A stretch of DNA of 64,000 nucleotides from Proteles cristata cristata (GCA_017311185.1 JAESUZ010000969.1:62001-126000); one strand, 5' to 3'; positions 11,041-23,513 are shown, counted from the stretch's first letter. The notes: a model not told the origin generated them from the sequence alone. Numbers and translations are program-made.

Positions 11041-13808
11041 ATTAAAGCTACCGCTACCACTAATAGCAACTATCTTTGTCTGTGGCAGTTTCCTAACCTT
11101 TAGAGAATAAACAGACGGTTGTACATTGAGCCGCATGAAACCTTGTACCTCCTTGCCCTGCAGTATCTTCATGTAAGGTCATTTGGGAACATAATAATAG
11201 CAACTGAATAAATTACATAAAATAGATTTTAACATTATTGCAGTAATCACTTGATTACTGATTAAAGAATAATAATAATGCATCAATCAATCGCTTCTGT
11301 TTTCACCTAACGTGGAAACATTAGAAATGAAAAAGTTATTTTTTTTTCAGAAGCTCATTTTTGGAGGAAAAATAGGGCAAACTGGCTCTAGGCGTAATTG
11401 GGCCATTTACAAATTTTACAAACAATCTACTAAACATTCAGTGAAGCTTAAGGCCCTAGTGCACTTGCATCTTTGAGTAAGGTTCCCTTCTCCAAGGATG
11501 GATTTGTCAGGGAAATCCCTGAACTCCCTCCACTGCTTCACGTAACTTCCATATGTCTTACAAAACTCCAACCACTGTGTTACAGCTGGGGTATAGATTT
11601 AAAAGAATCAGCCAGCTGTTTCAAATCATGCCATGCCGGACAGCTCTTTATTTCAAAGCTATTGTTACAGTTGAATGCTATTAGATGTGAAATAGAAAAT
11701 TGGAGAAATATAACCAAGATGGACTTTTTTTTTTTTTTAAACTGTGGGACCACTCTGCGTGCATGAAGAATCCAGTATTCCCATTAAATGTTGCAAATAC
11801 TGAATTTGGAACAATAGACTATTATTTTTAAATTCAAATTGACGACTCAATTGAGGAGGTATGTAGGAAGATATACCTTTGACATTTAAAGTAGTATAAT
11901 GATCCCGTAGCTACTGTTTGAAAGCGTAACTTTAAAATTCCAAGTGATCAAATTATCTGGTCGTTTATAAGGCAAGATTTCAGAAAGTGTCTGAACTGAA
12001 CTTTTTTTCATTGAAATAAGTGAAATATTTCTCAGGCTCATTTTTCATACTGCTTTCTCTTTTTAATATTTAGCAGAGAGGACATTAGCCTAGGGATCAG
12101 ATGGTTTACCGAGTGGAAAAATATTGCTTTATAATAAAAGGAGGATATTGAATAAAGCCTAGATTTAATACCCAGCCTAACAGAACACCCTGATGAATGT
12201 AATTGCATTTTAAGCATTCTGATTAAATTTTTTGATCCATATTGCATTTGTTTTGCTTGTGAATCTTTTATGGAAAAAAAAGTGTCTGGAGATTAAAGGA
12301 TTAGTGAGTTCTTAAGAAGCTGGGCAGCTGCTAAAGCATCTGAATATTCTTGCTTAAAGATGGTTGAAAAGCTGCATTGATCTCAGCTGTTACAGTGAGT
12401 GATACAGCTAAAACTAGCATAGAGAAAGGGAAATGCCCTAGGGATAACTTATTTCTATAGTGGACAACGTGAATGATATCCAGTGTATATGAAAAAAAAA
12501 AAAAAACTAAACAAAATTGTAGTTGAAAAAGCATTTATCATCTCTGCTGGTTTGTTGGGTATAATACTTTTCCTTCTTTTTCACTTCATAGGCTAATTGA
12601 CAATTCAGGGAATATATGAAGATTAAGAAATAATTTGCATGCTCTCAAATCCTAAGTGTCATTCATGTCTTTTGATAACCAGACAACAAAAAGGCTAACA
12701 AATTAGCATAGCTGTTTTACCTTGGAAGAGGAGAGGTTTATGTCAGTCTGACATAGAACTCATAAGATCGAACAAGTTTGCAGTAGATAAATATGTTTTG
12801 TATAATAATCAAGTTTTTAAAGAAGTTGGACCAACGTAAAATATAGTCTGCTTTTTGGTTCAGAAAAGTTTCTAAATCCTTTACAAAGATTGAATGTGCT
12901 AAAGTCAAAGAGAGTTTCTCGTTCGTAAAGAGCTAAACATTATTTATATTTCTTAAATGCCTAATAAGTATGGTCCACAAGACCCAGCAAACTGATGAAC
13001 TAGTGAGAGGTGTAAACCTGAAAAACTGAGGCCACTGTTAGTTGCATTAGCTGGCTGCTGGCACCCAAGCAGTGATCAGAGTAAAACAAAACTCTTTAAA
13101 CTCTCTATTTGGAAAGGATACTCAGTTTTTTATACATGTTAGTGATCTTCCATGGGATTTTACTTACCTAAGATGACTTTACTGTACAGAAAAGCTCTAT
13201 GTTATTGGTTCTTAACTTCTCATTAAACTAATTCAGGGAAGAGTTGTACAAATACTGATGAAGGCAGCGGGGATGGAATAAGAGAAAAGGGAGGGAGCGT
13301 GGATTCTGATTTGATTTGTCTGAAGCATTTCTATTTTTGAGAACAAATATTCCAGCTTCCTCAGGAGTTGGCATGCAGCAGATGCTTTGGGAAGAACTTG
13401 TACTTGATACTCAGAGGAGCGAATGGGCTGAAATGAAAACAGAGCCCACTCTCAGTAAGGAGGATACTGACTGCATTTCCTTCAGTTCAGAGCAGAATTA
13501 CCTTTATCACTTTTGTACAGTACCACTTGTGGCTCCCAATGCAGTGCCCTTCACTTGTCCCCACCATGCCTAAAATGACTTTGCTAGAGAACCCAAAGAT
13601 TAAATTCACACTATGAAAGGCATATGGGTTGCCCATTATTTGAATAACCTCAAGCTTTGAATATGCATGATTAATTAGTGCTCAGTTTAGTCTTGACTTT
13701 CCAATGGATTGTATTTGAGACTCAGTGTCTATCTGGAATACTGAAGAAATACTGTGGTCACATGCCATTCATTACTGTAAATGTAACTAATCTAAACAAA
13801 CAACAATT
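11041..13808. other. Unique sequence of moderate complexity, no gene supported
   Basis: This stretch has no SINE, L1 or named repeat. Open frames at 11473-11766, 12038-12247 and 13316-13573 are all short; the first and last begin at TTG and run through ordinary sequence (the first ends in a poly-T run). Several blocks (about 11980-12420 and 13250-13570) have richer base composition and could be conserved non-coding DNA. Confidence 0.5.
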
Positions 13809-13825
13809 GAAAATATGTGAATATT

Positions 13826-14045
13826 TGGGGCGCCTGGGTGGCTTAGTCGGTTAAGCGTCCGACTTTCGCTTAGGTCATGATCTCGCGGTTCGTGGGTTCG
13901 AGCCCAGCGTCGGGCTCTGTGCTGACTGCCAGCTCAGAGCCTGGAGCCCATTTCAGAGTCTGTGTCTCCCTCTCTCTGACCCTCCCCTGCTCACGCTGTC
14001 TCTCTCTCTCTCCTAGAAATAAATAAAACATTAAAAAAAAAAAAA
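13826..14045 (+). mobile_element. CAN-SINE, young subfamily
   Basis: Near-intact copy with head GGGGCGCCTGGGTGG. The pol III A box TGGCTTAGTCGG is at 13839-13850 and the B box GGTTCGAGCCC at 13895-13905, both matching tRNA consensus. It carries the young-type signature CGACTTTCGCTTAGG, CTGACTGCCAGCTCAG and CCTAGAAATAAATAAAACATT-type tail. A perfect 17-bp target-site duplication GAAAATATGTGAATATT flanks it (13809-13825, 14046-14062). The minus-strand frame across it is a SINE artefact. Confidence 0.98.
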
Positions 14046-14062
14046 GAAAATATGTGAATATT

Positions 14063-14588
14063 AGGTTTTTTTGTGTAAGAAAGTTGTCTTTAGTTCTTAA
14101 GAGAATTTGAATGATCAAATCGATTGAGATTTATTTAGAAAGTTAGAGTTTATCTCACAAGAGTACATATACACATAGAGATATACATATACAATTTTAT
14201 AGATTCTCTGATTCTTAAGAGTCACTAATTCAATGAGGAGAAATAAAATGCTTGATTAAGAGATACAACTCTGATACTTGCTGAAGTTGGAGTATTTGGC
14301 AAATCACTTAATCACACAGAGAATTAATTTATTCAACTGTTTTTTTAAATTAACAATATATCTAAATGGTGATGAAGATAAATGAAGAAAAATCAATGTA
14401 ACCCTATATAAGTACATTCAAATACAAAGTGGTAATGTTAATAATTTAAGTGATCAAACTGTTCAATCACTTTTCAGAAGGTCTACTTACTTTTGAAAAT
14501 GCTTTGTTCTTAGTATGATGATATTTCTATAGAGTAAGTATTGTGATATGTAAATATGATTTTACTTGTGTTCATATTTAGTAATCCA
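14063..14588. other. Unique AT-rich sequence
   Basis: No gene seen. 14275-14320 faintly resembles a reversed MIR, but too weakly to call. Confidence 0.45.
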
Positions 14589-14601
14589 AGTATTAGTGTT
14601 A

Positions 14602-14827
14602 TTTTTTTTAAATTTGTTTAATGTTTTATTTATTTTTGAGAGAGAGACAGACAGACAGCATGAGCAGTCAAGGGTCAGAGAGAGAGGGAGTCACAGACTG
14701 AAACAGGCTCCAGGCTCTGAGCTGGCAGTCAGCACAGAGCCCGACGCGGGGCTCGAACCTACCAACTGCGAGATCATGACCTGAGCCAAAGTTGGTCGCT
14801 CAAATGACTGAGCCACCCAGGCGCCCC
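14602..14827 (-). mobile_element. CAN-SINE, minus strand
   Basis: Read on the minus strand it begins GGGGCGCCTGGGTGGCTCAG and runs through the B-box region and CT-rich segment to an AAATAAAACATT-type tail (plus-strand 'atgttttatttatttttgag'). AGTATTA occurs at 14589-14595 and 14829-14835 and may be a short target-site duplication. The plus-strand frame at 14566-14784 is made by the SINE. Confidence 0.95.
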
Positions 14828-14964
14828 TAGTATTAAATATTTTTATGTACCAAACAAACACAGGACTTGAAATAGCCAGGGCTATTTTCAGGGGGTTTAT
14901 TTAACAAAATATAATATTATGTGTGAAGGGGTATAGGTTGAATAAATGAAACACTGGCATTAGT

Positions 14965-15070
14965 GATACCCTGGATTCAAATCTTACTTTAGACTCTTGA
15001 TCTCTGGAAAGTTGATAATTTATTGAAGCCTTCTGAATCTCAGTTTCTTCATTTATGGAGGCTTCATCAT
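14965..15070 (-). repeat. MIR, minus orientation
   Basis: 'ctggattcaaatcttacttt' and 'gaatctcagtttcttcattt' match the reversed MIR (CTGGGTTCAAATCC..CTCAGTTTCCTCATCTG). The intervening part is decayed. Confidence 0.7.
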
Positions 15071-15357
15071 TAACTTAAAAAATTATTATTAAGATATTTA
15101 CACATTTCCTTAGAAGTACTGTCAAACCTATTGAGGTTTTTACCTGTACTACATTTATCAAATATCAGTTAAACTTACTATTGAATTATCGAGTGAGCAC
15201 GTTCATTTGCAGTATTTATACAAAACAAAGAGCCTTTTCTTAGTGGGTTAAAAAAAGCACATTAAGAATAATTTTTATCTTGGTCAAAACTTTAGAACCA
15301 AAGTAAACCATATACCATCAACATATAACTAGTTTAGAGATGTAGAAAAACATTTTT

Positions 15358-15564
15358 TAAATTTTTTTTAATTTATTTCTGAGAGAGATAGCATGAACAG
15401 GGGAGGGTCAGAGAGAGAGAGAGAGACACAGGATCTGAAACAGGCTCCAGGCTATAGGCTAGCTGTCAGCACAGAGCCTGATGCAGGGCTTAAACCCACA
15501 AACTGTGAGATCATGACCTGAGCTGAAGTCGGATGCTTAACCAACTGAACCACCCAGGTACCCC
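15358..15564 (-). mobile_element. CAN-SINE, minus strand
   Basis: Ends at 'ccacccaggtaccccta' and begins with the T-rich complement of the A tail. It is flanked by TAGAAAAACATTTTT at 15343-15357 and 15565-15579, a 15-bp perfect target-site duplication. The body has lost several CpGs ('tgatgcagggcttaaaccca'), so it is older than the neighbouring young copies. Confidence 0.96.
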
Positions 15565-15682
15565 TAGAAAAACATTTTTAATCCCCTTTGCTGCTGCTAT
15601 CCACTAGTTTGTATACAAGCATAGCCATCATTTAGCCTTTTTTTTTAAATTTATCTAAGATAATTTAAAATTATCTAAGACA

Positions 15683-15887
15683 GGGGCGCCTGGGTGGCTT
15701 AGTCGGTTAAGCGTCAGACTTTTGCTTAGGTCATGATCTCGCGGTTCGTGGGTTCGAGCCCCGCATCGGGCTCTGTGCTGACTGCCATCTCTGAGCCTGG
15801 AGCCTGTTTCAGTCTGTGACTCCCTCTCTCTCTGACCCTCCCCTGCTCACGCTCTCTCTCTCTCTCTCTAGAAATAAAATAAAAATA

Positions 15888-15927
<40 letters not shown>

Positions 15928-15945
15928 AAAATAAAAAATAAAAAT
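15683..15945 (+). mobile_element. CAN-SINE, young subfamily, expanded AAAT tail
   Basis: Young-type head and body (TGGCTTAGTCGG A box, TTTTGCTTAGGTCATG, GTTTCAGTCTGTGACTCC). The tail has grown into a long AAAT array at about 15886-15929, then AAAAAT steps. AAAATTATCTAAGACA (16 bp) is duplicated at 15667-15682 and 15946-15961. Confidence 0.97.
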
Positions 15946-16093
15946 AAAATTATCTAAGACAATAACTTTTCTGGGGGGTTTTGTTTGCTTTTTTGTTTTT
16001 TGGTTTGTTTTTATTTTTTTTAACTAATCTTTCTCAATCGGTGGTATACAATTACTTCTCAGCCCATTATGTAAAACTGTTGTGCTTTAAAGT

Positions 16094-16096
<3 letters not shown>

Positions 16097-16132
<36 letters not shown>
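16097..16132. repeat. (TG)18 microsatellite
   Basis: An uninterrupted TG run of 18 units, followed by a short imperfect extension to about 16146. Pure arrays of this length are usually length-polymorphic. The Cys/Val peptides in both frames are artefacts. Confidence 0.97.
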
Positions 16133-16134
<2 letters not shown>

Positions 16135-16164
16135 CATGTGTGTGTCTGAAAGTAAAGCAATGAG

Positions 16165-16365
16165 AAAGAATAAAATCATGCCATTTGCAACAATGTGGAT
16201 GGGACTGGAGGGTATTATTCTACGTGAAATAAGTGAGTCAGAGAAAGATAGGTATCATATGTTTTCACTCATATGTAGATCTTGAAAAACTCAACAAAAG
16301 ACCATGGAGGAATGGAAGAGGGGAAAAGTTACAAATAGAAGGAGGGAGACAAACCATAAGAGTTC
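16165..16365 (+). mobile_element. Carnivore L1 fragment (ORF2 3' end region), sense
   Basis: 'aaatcatgccatttgcaaca', 'atgtggatgggactggaggg', 'gtgaaataagtgagtcagag' and 'tatgttttcactcatatgta' are the typical end of carnivore L1 ORF2, followed by 3' UTR-like 'gaagaggggaaaagttac' and 'gagggagacaaaccataaga'. Few substitutions suggest moderate age. It lacks the rest of the 3' UTR, a poly(A) tail and clear target-site duplications, so it is a remnant. Confidence 0.9.
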
Positions 16366-17218
16366 TCATTTGAAGAGAACATTTTTGAAGACTTTTCATA
16401 ATTAATATTCTCATAATTTTCTAATAGAATAAATGAAATAAATAAATTACTAACGAAACAAATATAAAATATACTGGAAAATAAATGAAAATAATTTTCA
16501 AGATACCCAAATTATAACAGTTGTAGCATACTTTGCCTTAATGCCATATTTTGTTTTCTCATCCTTATCTTTGATATTCAAGGAATGCATCCTTCTAAAC
16601 TAAATACAGTGTGTCATGGCACTAATTTTGCTTTCTCCAAAGCATTTTATCACAGTTAATCAATGTTATTGATTCCAGGGATATGTTTTTGGAACTATGA
16701 TTAAAACTATCACTTGATAAACATTGGTTGACATTGTTATAAAAGTAATTTTTGATTATAATAACCATTCATATTAAAATAACCCAATGGTCATGAAAAT
16801 CACTCAGACAAGTCCCTTCTTCTACAAACAAAAGTACAGAATTGGCAATTAGTAAAGTGGCATTTGTCTAAATACAATACCAACTTAATTTAGTTTGCTA
16901 GCTTTAAAAGTATAGGTTCTTTATTTTATTTTTTTGAGAAGGGAAACACCTAAAATTTTCCATATAAGGTAAATTAATATGCTGTAGTATTTCGAATTCT
17001 CCATGCTCAAATTTGTACACAATTTGCCTGTGTCTATTTGAATTGCATTCTTCATTGTAATAGAATTAACCAAACTAAGCAAATATATATTTATGCAGTT
17101 AGTTTACAAAATGTGGGAAAATACATTTTATTATTTAACATTGTTAAAATGTCTTACTAAATCTAAAGCATTTCACCAGTTGCCCCATAATCTCTAAAGT
17201 TTATATTGACTTCCCATT
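16366..17218. other. Unique AT-rich sequence
   Basis: No gene or named repeat seen. Confidence 0.5.
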
Positions 17219-17325
17219 GCTAAATATATATATATGCATATGGATTTATATATACAATTTATGAATATATTATAATTTATATATAATTAATGAATATATA
17301 TTATATTATATATACATTTTTACAT
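17219..17325. repeat. AT-rich low-complexity tract
   Basis: Alternating TA/ATAT runs with partly self-complementary segments. Likely an old (AT)n array broken by point changes. Confidence 0.9.
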
Positions 17326-19402
17326 TATTAATTTACATTCATAAATTACATAAAAATGCACGTTTATTAGTAGCTAAAATTTCAAGAGCAAACCTTGTTG
17401 AGGCAAAGCTTGTCATTAATGATAGTGGACATAAATCCATAGTGCATAGTTTACTTAATATTGTTGAAATTTTTGCTAACTTCTTGTGAGTGTTGATTAG
17501 ATCATCATGGTTTCTACTGCATAATGTGGCTGCAGGCCATATATTAGGAGAAGTACCAAGTCATTCATTTTCTTGCTCTTTCCTTGTGCTTGCATTAATA
17601 ACACTTAGCTCAATAAGTGTGAAGAATTTTTTGAAAAGTCATTGTGTAAAAAAAAAAAAGCTTTTCTTGAAGGTTAGTTTAATTAAAACTAGATAATATA
17701 ATTTATAAACTCTCTTAAGCAGGCCCACCTGTGTAAAATGCAGCACATTGGAATATGTTGAAAGCAAACATGTCAAGTAAGAGTGAGAGACCATGGCCAT
17801 CCTCCGCTCTCTGCAGCTTCAACTTTTCTCTTTGGATCCAGCATAAGTCCACACGTTATGTATTACTAAAGCTTAGTTTTATTTCTACTTACTTCTAAAT
17901 GAAAACAATGAGTAGATGTAGAATTTCTAACATTTTTATTTCTTGAATCCAGTGAATCCCTTTGCCCACACTCAGAATGCTTTAACCCACCACCCCACCC
18001 CCTCACCCCATTTGGGGACCTTTGCTCTAGAGATGGATATAGAATATTAGTAAAAACATAAGTGTTCAGTGACACTTAAATCAAGATGTGTTTTTAATTT
18101 ACACTAGTGTTTTAAACATTTTATCTTTTTGCACCTATACATACAAATGTCTCAGTATATTTAGAGAGAGATTTGGATTGCAGAAACTTTATGATTTTGC
18201 TGCAAAAAAAAAAAATCAAAGACATGCAATTATCATTTTTATGTTATTCTTATACTGATGCTGATAATGAATGGTGATCCATGACTATCATTTTGTGGTA
18301 TGGATGTACTGTGCTATGGAAAATATAAGCATCTGTATAAACCTAGTCAAAATTTTCTGTCTCTTTATCTTAATGTTTTTACAATCTTCTGGATGTTCAT
18401 CACATAAGTGCTATGTATCCTCTAAAGGTCAAGTTTTATTTCTTGTTATCTCTTGCATATCTATTCTCCATGAAAAGCTATGTTTAAATGAACCACTGCT
18501 CAAGGAACAAGATATGTAAGAGTAAAGAGGGACAATTAGATTTTCTTTCTTTTTTTTCTTTCCATATTTTGCCTTTGTTTAGGGGGATGCATTATGCATA
18601 AAACCATATTTTACTCCAATGCAGAGAGGTGGCCCATTGTTGTATTAAGCATTAAGAATGCACACAGAGTAAAATTGCCTTGGTTTATTCAGTTGGTAAA
18701 TCATTTTTGCTTTTCTTTTTCCTTGCTGTAAGCAAATTTCACAGTAGAATGCTTAGAAAATAGCTTTTTCTTGGGTGAAAAATCAGAGTTCACTAGCTTC
18801 AGTTCTATCCAACATGTTTGAAGGTGATCCAGTTTACACTATACCTTAAAACAGGAACAATAGGCTCCAATTTAGTCATTGTCCAAATCACAGACAGACT
18901 GGTGTGTTTCTGGGACTATTTGTTTGCTTCAATTGTATTTTCAAACATTAAAAAGTTTATCGCTAAGAATATTTCATTAATATTATTTAACATTGTTTAT
19001 ACAGGATACAATGCTAATTGAACACTAACATTTTTATATATGCCCACATAACCAAAAATGCCTAGATGTAGATTTTATTCACTTATGAAGGTTGAAATGG
19101 GAAGGATAATGGGAAAAAAATAACATCTTACTTGTAATGTCTTGGTTTTATAGCAGCTATTTTCTAAAATATGCCTGTCCCTAGTAGTTAATTATAAGTT
19201 GAGAAGTAGACAATTTTATGCATTTTAAGAAGAACACTGTATCATATGTAATACTTAACAGTTTTTTTAAAGTTACCACTTAAGTTAAACACTGAGAGGG
19301 AGTGGCTGAAGCAGACACTCTGCAGAGATGGTGACCTATAGTGATTATCAGAAGTCAAGAGCTTGGATAGCTTTTGATCAATATCACACAAATAACCACT
19401 CT
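17326..19402. other. Unique sequence, no gene seen
   Basis: Includes a C-rich patch at 17985-18010 (CACCCCACCCCCTCACCCC) and an A run near 18205. The frames at 17490-17696, 17866-18075 and 18271-18519 lack motifs and are compatible with chance. Confidence 0.5.
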
Positions 19403-19427
19403 ACACACACACACACACACACACACA
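19403..19427. repeat. (AC)n microsatellite
   Basis: Uninterrupted AC run of about twelve units. Confidence 0.95.
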
Positions 19428-19904
19428 TTACCTACACTTTTATAAACTCATTCAAATAAGCTAGTGTAAACTAAAGCATAGAAAATATGCAATATACTGA
19501 AAACAAACACATTAAATCAAGGTGAAACAGTCTCTAACATTGTCTCTCCATGCTCCGAATCCCCACTTTTTTAAATATGATTTCATGCCACTGCACATGA
19601 AACATGATCTAATTTACCATCTGAATGATGGCACCCATGTCTGTCCACTCCCACACTGGCAATCCTCAGTACCATTCCCAGAACTCCCTTTTCTATGATA
19701 CGTAGATCCATCTATCACCACCTTGTCCACTACTTTATGAGTTTCCTAAAGACTGTGAACCCTTTGTGGCTCATCTCTCTAACCACATTGCTCCACCATT
19801 CCTCTTGATTTATCATCCACATAACACGTAATAATATGTTACCCATAGAAGACATGGATGTTAGGAAATGAGCACCCAGTTACCCAGAAAGATGGCAAGG
19901 ACAA
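19428..19904. other. Undiagnosed sequence, perhaps an old repeat
   Basis: 19620-19860 is C-rich on this strand with 'aaagactgtgaaccctttgt', which loosely resembles the L2 tail. I could not confirm a family. Confidence 0.4.
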
Positions 19905-20070
19905 TTCTACAGCTTTTACATGTGTTTTCTACTCATGAAATACAATTATTAGCCCACTTGTATGGAAGAGTAAGCTAAGGCACAGAGAAGTTAAATCACT
20001 TTCCCAATGCTACACAGTTAATATGAGTTAGAGTCAAACCTAGGCAGTTTAGATTGGGAGTTTATGATTT
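19905..20070 (+). repeat. MIR, plus orientation
   Basis: 'agtaagctaaggcacagaga', 'agttaaatcactttcccaat', 'gctacacagttaatatgagt' and 'agagtcaaacctaggcagtt' follow MIR (GAGGCACAGAGAGGTTAAGTAACTTGCCCAAGGTCACACAG..) in order. The left part is decayed. Confidence 0.78.
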
Positions 20071-21174
20071 TAAATTCTTGCTACATAACTGTTTAGTTTT
20101 AATGTTTCCAAGGGAGAATCTGTGATACATATCTCTCTTAAACAACTCTCACTGACCATAAATTTTTACTTTTATCTAACCTCAATTCTCCATGCTTTAG
20201 ATTCAGCCTCTGGTGCTTTACTTGGTGCAGATAATCTATATAAGGGACCTTTATATACTTAAAGAGAATTTTTGAGTCCTTAATTTGACTACCGGTTCAA
20301 TAACTCAAGTACTTTTAACTTTCCCTTTTAGATCTTATGCCTGAATTTTGTAAGCATTTTAGGGGCACTTTGGTGGGAACTCTTCACGTTTCTGTTTTGT
20401 TTTTTTATTTTTTTTTTTCCATTTAGCTTAGCTGTGAATTCAGCAGATTCAGTGTCAAATATATGGGGGTTAGGATTAACCTATTAACAATTTAGCATGT
20501 GCAGTATATGATATGGAATTATAAAATTTTCAACTATGTTTTATAATCTTGCTACATTTGAGGTTTAACATCAAAAAATTATTATCCAGCTGCATTTCAA
20601 AACTAAAGTGCTTTTGGACACCCAGAAGTCCTAAAGTTGTTAAATAACATTTTTCCTGTATTACCTAAAACTGGTTTCCTTTTTATTGAGGAAAAAGTAT
20701 TTTATTTTATCTTTCTCTTGCCTCTGTTATGTTTAACTATGTGTTTCCCTTTTTGCCTTTGTTACATATTATCCCTTACTAAAACTAAACTCTTATAATT
20801 TAATAACATCTTTAAATGGCCTTTATTAACTTTATTACTATTTATAACTTACTGTTTATATTATTTAGTAACTTTATTACATATTAATATATGTCAAGCT
20901 ATTTTGGAAGTATTAATATATAGAGAAGAGTTAGAATAAGACCTGAAACTGCTATTCATAGAAAATCCTGCTTGCTAGGTTGGTCTTTGACTAGTGTCTG
21001 GGAACTTGGATTTTGGAGCATTCCCCCCATTCCCCAACTGAGAAGAATTATCTGCTAGACCTATGTTGTGCAAACAATGTGTTTCATGCTCCACACCCCC
21101 TTTCCTTCAATGATTCTGGAATTTTAATAAATACTTGGCAGAAGGTATGTGCTATGTGACCACCTCTGTAAAAA
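20071..21174. other. Unique AT-rich sequence
   Basis: T-rich run at 20395-20420. No gene or named repeat seen. Confidence 0.5.
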
Positions 21175-21185
21175 CTTCAGGCATC

Positions 21186-21353
21186 GGGGCACCTGGGTGG
21201 CTCAGTTGGTTGAGCGTCCGACTTCAGCTCAGGTCATGATCTCATGGTTCGTGGGTTCGAGCCCCGCGTTGGGCTCTGTGTGACAGCGAGCTCAGAGCCT
21301 GGAGCCTGTTTCAGATTCTGTTTCTCCCTCTTGCTCTGACCCTCCCCTGCTCA

Positions 21354-21390
<37 letters not shown>

Positions 21391-21426
21391 AAATAAATAA
21401 CAACAATAAAAAATTTAAAAAAAAAC
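21186..21426 (+). mobile_element. CAN-SINE (older type)
   Basis: Head GGGGCACCTGGGTGGCTCAG, body TTCAGCTCAGGTCATGATCTC, B-box region GGGTTCGAGCCCC, a long pure CT run (about 21355-21389), then AAATAACAACAATAAA. CTTCAGGCATC is duplicated at 21175-21185 and 21427-21437. Confidence 0.97.
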
Positions 21427-21437
21427 CTTCAGGCATC

Positions 21438-23489
21438 AAGTCTTTAATGTGCTTTACTTGAAGAAACATTGCACACATACCCCTGCATGTTAATTGCTGG
21501 AGGGAAAATACTGTCTGTGTAACCCCTCATGGGACAGAGAAAGCATAAGGAGGCCTGAATATGGGTTCTTCTAGATTCTACTTGTGTCTTTTTAAACTGT
21601 ATATCCTTACTATGGTTTCTGTAATCACTTTTAGCAATGAGAACAACTATATTTGGGTTCCCATTAATACCTGCAGTGAGTTCATGATGTGACTAGCTCA
21701 TGAGGGGCAGACAGATAACATGGCAGAAGCGAAGGGACTCACATTGGAGCCAGGAATTTCCAGAAATTCATCTGGATGATTTATTCCACCAGTCATAAAA
21801 TATATATTTTAGTTGTTTTTCATAACCTCTTGAAGAGCTGGAGTTGTGGGAAGATGGGAGATGATTAATAAAGAAGGGATTGGGGTATTGATTAAATTCC
21901 CCATGATACAATATTCTACTAGTCTTTGCAGGATTAATTGACTTAAACAAAGATCTCTCCCTGAAAGAATCAAGGAGACACATTCCATCTGAGGAGATTG
22001 TAGGATCTCTCAATAAAGGGTTGGGTTTGGCATGTTTATGCGTTATAACCAATACCAAGCATTGGCCTTTATTGGCTTAGGGAAAAGGTTTTAAAATATA
22101 TCAATAAGTAAGAAGAAATTGCTGTATGACATTGCAATTGGAGATTCAGTCCCCAGTGGCAAATTTCAGATTCTCCTTAAGGCCAGTGTCTTCCATGATC
22201 TCTCTAGACATCATTTCAAATATACAGCTGCATATTATATCCTAAGTTTCATCCTGCTAGTAAGCATTTGATGCCAAGGCCCAATGTTGGTGAGGTTCAG
22301 AGTCAGTTACAAATTCGATTAATATTTACTGAGTTTTCTTATTTTCCAGCCCTTGCACTGGCCACTTTCATATTTATGACATCAAAGTGGACAATGTTTC
22401 AATCTTTTGAGAAAATTTTGTTAGCTAGGTTTTCTCCTACTTTATTTTGAATAAGATAATACTTTTTATTTCTTGTTTCCCTATTAGGGTTTAATTAATG
22501 TCTCCATCTTTTGCTTAAAAAGCAATTGCCCTTTCTTTTACAAAGATACCTATGTGTTGATAAAAGCAAAATTCACACAGAAATGGCTTAAAAAACGCCA
22601 CAGTTCAGGCTGTCTGTATAGGACCTACCCCTGACCTCGCAGCTGCAGGTAATACAGTTCTCACTGCTTTGAGATCTGCCATTAGAGTCTATGAATTGAT
22701 GAACAGCCTTGGTAACTTTCCCATCTCTTCTTTCTGGAGGATTCAAATTCTCATGCACTGCTTCCAGTGTTGCTTCAGGGTAAATTCATACTGATCTTGT
22801 TTTGAGTTGGTTTGGTTTTGATTTTGCATTTTCCTTACTACTAGCTTATTTCCATTGTTTTGTGGTAATTTGATTTTTTGTGTCATCCCTGTGTCCTGTC
22901 ATAAATATATGCAGCCTAGCAAAGGCATCATGGAGTAAACTAATATGCTAGCAAATTGCTGCAGTATGACATAATGGCAATTGCATAGATAGAAGGTGAA
23001 GGGCTAGAAGGGACTGTAAAGATCTAGTACACGGGTTTTCAGAGTCAATATTCTGAACAGATGACTCAGGGTGGTATATACTGAACTGACATCAGAGCAT
23101 GCCTGCTTCATTTCAACCAGGGCAGATCTAGCTTTGTCTCTTAACTACATTGAGATTTCTCTAGGAAATTTCATTTCAAAAAGAGATTCTTCAAAGTTAT
23201 GTAGTTTAATAACTACTAAATCTGGTTCAATCCATTCATTTAGTTTAATGTTACAGTGTCTCATATTGGAAACCGGAGCACTCTGAGCTAAGAATACTTT
23301 TTCTGCTCACAAGCATATAAACATACATATAAAAAAAGTAAGTTATAGTAAAGTAAATAAGGATAGTTATACTAAAGCATAAAACTACTACAGGGAACTA
23401 TTAATGTTTTGTGAAATCCAGTGTGAGTAAAGTTAATGCATTACAGACCCAAACCCATTACCTTTCTCCCTGCTTAACAGAACAGGGAT
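21438..23489. other. Unique sequence, no gene supported
   Basis: The 96-codon minus-strand frame at 21768-22058 shows no motif, and its length is not surprising for AT-rich DNA. The block at 22960-23290 is of moderate complexity and may be an old repeat that I cannot name. Confidence 0.45.
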
Positions 23490-23513
23490 TTTTGTTTGTT
23501 TGTTTGTTTGTGT
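23490..23513. repeat. (TTTG)n short tandem repeat
   Basis: About five TTTG units followed by TGTG. Confidence 0.85.

Noticed and set aside
13839..13905. tRNA-like sequence with intact A and B boxes
   Set aside because: It is the tRNA-derived head of a SINE: the box spacing and the following SINE body and A-rich tail exclude a functional tRNA gene.
16097..16132. Repetitive Cys-Val peptide
   Set aside because: Translation of the (TG)n microsatellite.
21768..22058. 96-codon minus frame
   Set aside because: No start context, motif or family; length not unusual for a six-frame search of this much sequence.
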